From positions 1 to 57,415 of the forward strand of contig VBBD01000008.1 in NCBI GenBank assembly GCA_005882895.1: a stretch of 57,415 nucleotides of DNA, in the 5' to 3' direction. The position numbers and the translations under genes were made by a program. Each line of letters starts with the position of its first letter. The stretch's first letter is position 1. The notes beneath the pieces were generated by a model, which ran no database searches, was not told the DNA's origin, and saw only the letters and a program-made list of their open reading frames with translations. Source of the DNA: Candidatus Bathyarchaeota archaeon. Lineage in GTDB: Archaea; Thermoproteota; Bathyarchaeia; 40CM-2-53-6. Positions 52,345-57,415 of this stretch are shown here, in pieces.

Positions 52345-52890
52345 CTAGGCTAGCTGTTGTAGCCGTTCCCAGGGGAAGCTCTTGTGCTTCTTATAGAACT
52401 CAACAAGACCCCCCTCTCGCATTAGTTCTCGAAGGAACTCGGGGACGGGCAACGCGTGGAATGTTTTTCCATCTTTGACCTTCTTGACGGTCCAGTATTG
52501 CAAGTTGACCTCCATCTCGTCCCACTGGGAGACCTCCTTGGCGATGCCTGGTACTTCTAGGGTGGGTAGTCCGATAGCGAAACTGTTGCGGTAGAATATT
52601 CTTGCGAAGCTTTCTGCGACTACCGCTGCTACTCCTGAGTATTTGATGGCGACTGGTGCTTGTTCGCGGCTAGACCCTCCTCCGAAGTTTCTTCCTGCTA
52701 CAAAGAGGTCGCCGGGCTTGACTTTCTTGTAGAATTCGGGGTCGAACCCGTACATGGCATATTTGGCCATCTCGACAGGGTCGTTGGTGCGGGCCTTGAA
52801 CCGGAACGGTATGATGATGTCCGTGTTCACGTCGTCAGGCCAGACCCAGGTTCTCCCCCGGATGATTGTGGGCGGCGCTGGGAGGCTCAT
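52345..52890 (-). CDS. leuD: 3-Isopropylmalate dehydratase/homoaconitase-type small subunit
   Basis: A 181-residue swivelling small subunit of the aconitase family. [17 protein letters not shown] at residues ~12-28 and [22 protein letters not shown] (about 66-87) are the family signatures. Together with the large subunit it isomerises hydroxy-acids such as isopropylmalate or homocitrate. The substrate-loop segment after IIIP reads FRFKARTND, unlike the YLRM of true isopropylmalate isomerase, so the exact substrate is open. Its start overlaps the large-subunit stop by 4 nt. Confidence 0.9.
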   Translation of the reverse strand: MSLPAPPTIIRGRTWVWPDDVNTDIIIPFRFKARTNDPVEMAKYAMYGFDPEFYKKVKPGDLFVAGRNFGGGSSREQAPVAIKYSGVAAVVAESFARIFYRNSFAIGLPTLEVPGIAKEVSQWDEMEVNLQYWTVKKVKDGKTFHALPVPEFLRELMREGGLVEFYKKHKSFPWERLQQLA

Positions 52891-54164
52891 AGGTAGCTCC
52901 TCGGATCGGCAATATGCCCTTCCAAGGCTGATGCGGCAGCTGTGGCTGGAGATGAGAGGTAGATTTTGGCGGTTGAGGCGCCCATTCGTCCCACATAGTT
53001 CCGTGGAGAAGTGGAGAGACAGGTTTCATTCTCGCCCAGAACACCGAGATGCGTACCAACGCATGCACCGCAGGTAGCGTTGGTGAACACTGCTCCTGAT
53101 TCGAGAAACGTTTCCACTAGACCATCTTTGATTGCTCTTTCGAACACGTTTCTGGAGGCGGGTGTGATTATGCAACGGGTCCCGGCCTTTATTTTGTGTC
53201 CTTTGAGGATCTTGCCTACGACCTGCAGGTCCTCGTATCGTCCGTTTGTGGAGGAGCCGATGAAAACCTCGTCTAAATGATCATCCCCGAATTCGCTGGC
53301 ACTACGCACTTTGCTCTCGTTCCCCGGACCCCAGACCTTAGGCTCCAGAGTTCCAAGATCGATCTCGTACTCTTCCTTGTAGTGGGCTTTCGGTCCCGCG
53401 TGAATCTCGAGCATCGGTTTCCGGTTTGCCATTTTGAAATAATCCTGGGTTGCAGGGTCGACTTCGAAGATGGAGAGTTTGCAGCCGCACTCCATCGAGT
53501 TGTTGCTGATGCAAGCTCTTGATGAAATTGAGAGATTTCTGACCGCTGGACCTTTCCACTCCAATGACTTGTAGTTCCCGCCATCCTCGCCTACCATTCC
53601 GATGAAATGGGTTATGATGTCCCGGGCGTAGACGCCTTTCTTGAACTGGCCCGTGAGGTTGATCTTGATGGATTCTGGGACGCGGACCCAGAGCTTGCCG
53701 CTCGCCCAGACAGCAGCCATCTCCGAACTACCAATACCAGTAGCAAAAGCGCCTATCGCTCCGGCCTGACAAGTATGAGAATCAGCGCCAAACAGCACCA
53801 TACCAGGCACAACATGGTTTTCGAGAAGATGTTGGTGGGATATGCTACCCTCGACCAGCCGGACGCCTTGCTGCTTGACGAACTCTCGAATCAGAATGTG
53901 AAGATTTGCCACCTTCTCGTCAGGGGCTGGAAAACTATGATCTATGACTAGGTGGATTCTTTTCGGGTCCCAGACCTTCTGAACCCCCATCTCACGGAAG
54001 ACCTTGATTGCCAAGGGTCCCGTGCTGTCCTGGGCCATCGCCATATCCGCAGGCAGAACAGCAATCTCCCCCGCATGGTGGACTTTCCTGCCTTCATCAG
54101 TCTTGGCGCTGATGATCTTCTCGGCGAAGGTAAGCGAATCATCGTTCAGGATCGTCTGAGACAA
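52887..54164 (-). CDS. leuC: 3-Isopropylmalate dehydratase/homoaconitase-type large subunit with a missing cluster cysteine
   Basis: A 425-residue aconitase-superfamily large subunit. GADSHTCQAGAIGAFATGIGS, then TCGACVGTHLG (about residue 369, two cluster cysteines) and the ending NYVGRMGASTAKIYLSSPATAAASAL are normal. The first [4Fe-4S] ligand, which sits in GSCTN in almost all homologues, is Ser here (GSSTNGR; the TCC codon is 53250-53252, one base from TGC). Either the cluster uses a serine ligand or is lost. Hydroxy-acid isomerisation is expected by family. It sits before leuD with a 4 nt overlap; no leuA or leuB is in the window. Confidence 0.88.
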   Translation of the reverse strand: MSQTILNDDSLTFAEKIISAKTDEGRKVHHAGEIAVLPADMAMAQDSTGPLAIKVFREMGVQKVWDPKRIHLVIDHSFPAPDEKVANLHILIREFVKQQGVRLVEGSISHQHLLENHVVPGMVLFGADSHTCQAGAIGAFATGIGSSEMAAVWASGKLWVRVPESIKINLTGQFKKGVYARDIITHFIGMVGEDGGNYKSLEWKGPAVRNLSISSRACISNNSMECGCKLSIFEVDPATQDYFKMANRKPMLEIHAGPKAHYKEEYEIDLGTLEPKVWGPGNESKVRSASEFGDDHLDEVFIGSSTNGRYEDLQVVGKILKGHKIKAGTRCIITPASRNVFERAIKDGLVETFLESGAVFTNATCGACVGTHLGVLGENETCLSTSPRNYVGRMGASTAKIYLSSPATAAASALEGHIADPRSYL

Positions 54165-54226
54165 CTACGTCAGGAGGCGGAACGAAAACTGCCGTTATTA
54201 AAGATGAACCTTGATCCTGTCCAGAG

Positions 54227-55303
54227 CTACGACAAAATTGTAACCTCAACATTTGTTCCCATGAATTCCCCTAGGCTGTTGGCTTCGTCTCTGACGAGTT
54301 GTTTTTGGCCTGAGCTGAGATTGCTGAAGGGGTGCACCGTTAGTTCAGTGCGGCCACTCTTTCGTCGTTGTTCCCATACTCCTCCCGCGACTCCGTCGAC
54401 TAGCAGAACAGGTGCGTTGCCTTCGAGCTTCCTAAACACTCTGGCTCGATAGTTCTGAGAAACGAGAAGCTCTCGAGGATGATAGAACATCACGTAGCAA
54501 TCCCAGCTCGGAAGCAGCTTCACCGAACGAACCCTCTCAACATCGACGATCCGTTCAACGTCTTCTCTTCGAACCCATCTCTTCTGGCCTTCAAACTCGA
54601 CCTCTGCCAACTCGTCTGCAATGTAATCCATCAGCATCCTCGCTCGTTCGGGACGGAAGCCCCACCAATGACCGATGTCGTGATGGGTCGCTGGGCCGTA
54701 TGTGGAAAAGAATCGTCGAAGAAGCGTCTTCCACGCCTTGCGTCCACTAGGCTCGTCCCATCTTCCGACCCATTGGTCCGGCCGGACGAATGTGACTTTA
54801 GATCCCTCGCTGGGGCCGAAGCAGAGGTATCCCTGTTCGGCTGCCGGGTTCAGGAGGTTACCCCAGCCTGAGAGCATATGCTTGCGGACACTGGCACTCA
54901 TGCCAAGACGCTTGACTACCTCTTCAGCCAACAGCTCTCTGGTCAGAATATGTCCGTCAAGTGCCTCAAGTATTGCATGGACGATTCTCTTCCTCTCTTC
55001 CACATCAATTTCGGGTGTAAGCCAGTCTCGTTTCACAACCAAAGTCGTTTTCCTGGCGGCTACGTAGATCGGCAAGTCAGAGGCGGCAAGCAGGTGAAGA
55101 GTGCCGCGCATGCACCACGTCTTCACAAGAGAACGGTGTTTCCAGAGCGCGTCTTGAACATCCTGCATCGTGATGCCCTCGACCCTCGCCCAGATTGCCA
55201 GCGCGGCGTAGGACAGGACTTGGGCCTGGACCCCGCAGAGGTGCGAGACGACTTTCTCAATTTGTCCCTTTCGAGCTCGTTTGGCAAGGTGATGGCTGGA
55301 CAA
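54227..55303 (-). CDS. AlkZ/YcaQ-like winged-helix DNA glycosylase, N-terminus short
   Basis: 358 residues of the HTH_42/AlkZ family. The QxQ motif is Gln26/Gln28 in CGVQAQVLSY; WCMRGTLHLLA and the C-terminal winged helices are clear. AlkZ removes alkylated bases and unhooks interstrand crosslinks. The only usable start is TTG at 55303 because an in-frame TGA lies eight codons upstream, and this leaves the protein perhaps 5-10 residues shorter at the N-terminus than typical. The first 181 nt overlap, in another frame, the end of the gene upstream, a sign of a deletion that fused the two. Confidence 0.85.
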   Translation of the reverse strand: MSSHHLAKRARKGQIEKVVSHLCGVQAQVLSYAALAIWARVEGITMQDVQDALWKHRSLVKTWCMRGTLHLLAASDLPIYVAARKTTLVVKRDWLTPEIDVEERKRIVHAILEALDGHILTRELLAEEVVKRLGMSASVRKHMLSGWGNLLNPAAEQGYLCFGPSEGSKVTFVRPDQWVGRWDEPSGRKAWKTLLRRFFSTYGPATHHDIGHWWGFRPERARMLMDYIADELAEVEFEGQKRWVRREDVERIVDVERVRSVKLLPSWDCYVMFYHPRELLVSQNYRARVFRKLEGNAPVLLVDGVAGGVWEQRRKSGRTELTVHPFSNLSSGQKQLVRDEANSLGEFMGTNVEVTILS

Positions 55304-55725
55304 TTCTCCAAGCCTTTCTCCTCACGAGCAATTCCGATGTAGGTAATCGAGAGGCCAATCAATCCTAGAATCGCTAGAAAAAGAGAAGGAATCGTGACTA
55401 TGATTCCTAGGTAGATCAGGAAGCCTCCGAGATAAAGCGGATTACGAATCAATCGATAGGGGCCTGTGGTAACAAGAGCCTTCGGGGGCCGGCTATAGAG
55501 TGGCGTGCCCTTGCCCGTATTGAATATCGTTGAGCTTGCCCAAAACCGGAGAACGACGCCGCCAAGAACCGGAGCAATCCCGAAGTAGTTGAAAGGCCAC
55601 GTCGGAAATACGGGTAGTCCGAACAAGGCGTCAACTCGAAACCCAAGCAACCCCAGTACAATGAGCCCTAGCAACGTCGAAGTCTCGAAGAGAAAGGGTT
55701 TCAAAATATTGCCCAAAGAGACCAT
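55123..55725 (-). CDS. ICMT/phospholipid-methyltransferase-like membrane protein with replaced C-terminus
   Basis: 200 codons. Residues ~15-135 show about four membrane helices and the isoprenylcysteine-methyltransferase pattern GPYRLIRNPLYLGGFLIYLG, where the RNP/RHP site binds the methyl donor. Directly after AREEKGLE the normal FG..Y..Y.....P ending is absent; instead the frame runs 65 codons through the start of the AlkZ-like gene, giving an Arg/Ser-rich tail that is clearly a shadow of another frame. The original C-terminal helix is therefore lost. It may retain or have lost activity. Start near 55725, TTG or equivalent. Confidence 0.7.
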   Translation of the reverse strand: MVSLGNILKPFLFETSTLLGLIVLGLLGFRVDALFGLPVFPTWPFNYFGIAPVLGGVVLRFWASSTIFNTGKGTPLYSRPPKALVTTGPYRLIRNPLYLGGFLIYLGIIVTIPSLFLAILGLIGLSITYIGIAREEKGLENCPAITLPNELERDKLRKSSRTSAGSRPKSCPTPRWQSGRGSRASRCRMFKTRSGNTVLL

Positions 55726-55810
55726 CCGAAACGGACTATGTCGTCACTGCCCCTGCGCATTCTTAATAGTTCGGAGAACAGGAAATTGAAGCTGGGGTCT
55801 TCTAAGACGT

Positions 55811-56803
55811 TTGGGAACCACAAGAGCTAACAGCTTCCCATATTACCGTGATCAGATCTTCGAGCTGTACAATGATCGCAAGTATCGAGAGGCATTAGCG
55901 GTAGCGTTTCAAGCGAAAGAGAAATTTCCCGAGAGGCATGCAAAAACCTCCTACTGGATCGGCTGTCTCCAATCCAGGCTTGGAGAATCAGAAGAGGCTC
56001 TTCAGATGCTTGAGAAGGCTTCGAAGGATGGCATTTGGTGGCCCGATCAAGCGCTCCTGATGGAACCGGACCTCGAATCGCTTCAAAACAGACCCGAATT
56101 CAAGGCAATAATCGCAGAGAGTCAACGCCTCAAACAGAGAGCCCTGTTGAAAGCCAAACCTGGAGTGATGGTCTTGACTCCTCGAAACTTTTCTCCCGAA
56201 GAAAGGCACCCTCTTATTATCGCACTCACCCCGAGGGTTGGGCATCCCGGTGAATTTGCAGAAAACTGGAACGGTGCTCGGAATCAAGGGTTTCTTCTGG
56301 CTGTCCCGCATTCTTCGCAACCAATATCCTCTGAAGAATACTGCTGGGACAACCCGGAGCGTTCAGAACATGAAGTCGCGTGGGCATACAAGCAAGTTCG
56401 GGACAAGTACAACGTTGACCCTGCCAAAGTGATAGTAGCAGGTTTCTCTCAGGGAGCAGCTCTCGCTATGTACCTGACCTTGAACAGAACATTTCCCTGC
56501 CGCGGGTTTATCACCGTCGCCGCATCGGATTGGGTTGCACCTGAGGACAAACCTGCAAGCCAGCGGGACCATCCCAGCGAAGCATTCGCGTCATTCATTA
56601 GGGCAAAGGACGTTAGAGGATTGAAAGGCGTCATAATAATGGGGAACGAGGATGCCTTCCTGCCCAAGATCAAGACGCTCCTCGAAGGAATGGTCGAACG
56701 AGGCTTCAATTGTAAGATTGATGTGGTGCAGAACCTCGGTCATGAATTTCCAGTTGATTTCGAGAGACGGCTAGAATCAGCAACTAACTTCTTACTGAGC
56801 TAA
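55811..56803 (+). CDS. TPR-serine hydrolase fusion (phospholipase/carboxylesterase-like)
   Basis: 330 residues. The N-terminal ~100 residues are helical repeat pairs (EALAVAFQAKEKFPERHAKTSYWIGCLQSRLGESEEALQMLEKA) of TPR type. The rest is an alpha/beta hydrolase. The nucleophile elbow VAGFSQGAAL is at about 208-217, the acid Asp is in MGNEDAFLP and His in NLGHEFPVDF. The substrate could be lysophospholipid or another ester. The start is TTG at 55811; the next gene is 39 nt downstream. Confidence 0.85.
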   Translation: MGTTRANSFPYYRDQIFELYNDRKYREALAVAFQAKEKFPERHAKTSYWIGCLQSRLGESEEALQMLEKASKDGIWWPDQALLMEPDLESLQNRPEFKAIIAESQRLKQRALLKAKPGVMVLTPRNFSPEERHPLIIALTPRVGHPGEFAENWNGARNQGFLLAVPHSSQPISSEEYCWDNPERSEHEVAWAYKQVRDKYNVDPAKVIVAGFSQGAALAMYLTLNRTFPCRGFITVAASDWVAPEDKPASQRDHPSEAFASFIRAKDVRGLKGVIIMGNEDAFLPKIKTLLEGMVERGFNCKIDVVQNLGHEFPVDFERRLESATNFLLS

Positions 56804-56842
56804 CAAATCTGGGTAGGGAGACGGAGTAAGAGTATGTAAACC

Positions 56843-57325
56843 ATGTTGAAAATTCGCAAGGCAAGTGTGGAAGACGTCCCGCTGATTCTGTCCTTCATCC
56901 GCGAGTTGGCTGAGTATGAGCGGGAACCCGGTGCGGTTCGAGCTACGGAAGACGATTTGATCAGGGATGGTTTCTCAGCGAACCCCAAGTTCAGGGTACT
57001 TATTGCTGAGCGGGATGGTAACCCGGCCGGTATGGCCTTCTTTTTCCACCACTATTCCACCTGGCAGGGAAGGCACGGACTCTTCCTGGAAGACTTCTTT
57101 GTCAGGCCACAGTTCCGAGGCAAAGGGGTTGGCAAAGCCCTCATGGTTCATCTTGCGCAGATCGCCATCGCAGAGAACTGTTACGGAATGCGATGGGAGG
57201 TACTTGACTGGAACACAAACGCAATAGACGTGTATCAAAGACTTGGGGCTGGCTTCCGAGAGAACTGGCGAGTCATGCAGATCACTGGCGAAGATCTGAA
57301 ACGCCTATCTAAAACAGAATTGTGA
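56843..57325 (+). CDS. GNAT acetyltransferase, diamine/SSAT-like
   Basis: A 160-residue complete GNAT. The opening MLKIRKASVEDVPLILSFIRELAEYE and FLEDFFVRPQFRGKGVGKALM (acetyl-CoA loop, about 90-110), with RWEVLDWNTNAIDVYQRLGAG near the end, match the spermidine/diamine acetyltransferase-type branch. It acetylates a small amine, substrate unproven. The start is ATG at 56843. Confidence 0.9.
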   Translation: MLKIRKASVEDVPLILSFIRELAEYEREPGAVRATEDDLIRDGFSANPKFRVLIAERDGNPAGMAFFFHHYSTWQGRHGLFLEDFFVRPQFRGKGVGKALMVHLAQIAIAENCYGMRWEVLDWNTNAIDVYQRLGAGFRENWRVMQITGEDLKRLSKTEL

Positions 57326-57332
57326 TCGACCA

Positions 57333-57349
57333 TCTCCTCTCGAGGGAGA
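57333..57349 (+). terminator. Weak hairpin after the last GNAT gene
   Basis: TCTCC...GGAGA (stem of five to six base pairs around CTCGAG) lies 8-24 nt after the stop codon. No T-run follows, so it is a weak terminator candidate. Confidence 0.3.
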
Positions 57350-57415
57350 CTGGCCGGGATTTCCCATCGCGCCGTCCAATCCTTAAGTTAGCTGGACCGC
57401 ATCCTAAGCGTAGTT

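Overview
This 57.4 kb window looks like chromosomal DNA of a mesophilic or soil-type archaeon, most likely a Thermoproteota lineage such as Bathyarchaeia (the lineage is my inference from gene content). The archaeal signs seen directly are: TATA boxes about 25-38 nt upstream of start codons with few Shine-Dalgarno sites, many TTG and GTG starts, a tRNA gene with bulge-helix-bulge introns and an encoded CCA, paired thiolase-fold/DUF35 genes, an archaeal-type isoleucyl-tRNA synthetase, and stand-alone methylmalonyl-CoA mutase catalytic subunits without a fused B12 domain. I saw no rRNA, CRISPR array, insertion sequence or phage module.

Layout. 1-4.1 kb: a succinate dehydrogenase/fumarate reductase flavoprotein (cut by the window edge), a membrane protein with a MEDS/DUF835-like C-terminus and a HIT hydrolase, all on the minus strand. 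4.2-9.0 kb: ileS, an ATP-NAD kinase-like protein and a zinc-ribbon protein on the plus strand. 9.09-9.26 kb: a tRNA-Leu(UAA) that I read as carrying three introns. 9.9-13.5 kb: the grpE-dnaK-dnaJ operon. 13.8-16.9 kb: an arrestin-like (Spo0M) protein, an EamA transporter, a small zinc protein and a sulfide:quinone-reductase-like flavoprotein. 17.3-20.9 kb: an operon of two thiolase-fold proteins that both lack the nucleophilic cysteine, plus two DUF35 proteins. 21-24.4 kb: a secreted LamG-like protein, an acyl-CoA dehydrogenase and a GNAT. 25.3-28.4 kb: a TrkA-N/C potassium regulator, an MscS channel and an APC permease (osmotic and transport cluster). 28.4-34.5 kb: a thioesterase, small membrane proteins, a metallo-beta-lactamase-fold protein and a double GNAT. 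35.1-39.5 kb: methylmalonyl-CoA mutase and its MeaB chaperone, divergent from a second mutase whose substrate-pocket residues resemble isobutyryl-CoA mutase. 39.4-43.7 kb: GNAT, Nudix, three small membrane proteins, a decayed gene and a VOC protein. 43.7-48 kb: nucleoside hydrolase, isochorismatase-family hydrolase, FAD monooxygenase and an MFS transporter. 48-52.3 kb: two secreted proteins, an orphan DNA methyltransferase, a second isochorismatase-family hydrolase and a class III nucleotidyl cyclase with all catalytic residues. 52.3-57.3 kb: leuD-leuC-like isomerase subunits, an AlkZ-like glycosylase, an ICMT-like methyltransferase, a TPR-serine hydrolase and a GNAT.

Together the metabolic genes (acyl-CoA dehydrogenase, thioesterase, thiolase-fold/DUF35 operon, two acyl-CoA mutases with MeaB, succinate dehydrogenase) fit catabolism of short or branched acyl-CoAs into succinyl-CoA and the TCA cycle. 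The strongest unusual signals are: the three-intron tRNA-Leu; a ~220 nt repeat family present three times, always between convergent genes; the cysteine-less thiolase pair with two DUF35 partners; the MCM/ICM-like mutase pair; loss of key residues in DnaK (catalytic Asp to Ser) and in LeuC (cluster Cys to Ser); a nucleoside hydrolase without a usable start codon; and the fused, overlapping ICMT/AlkZ junction.
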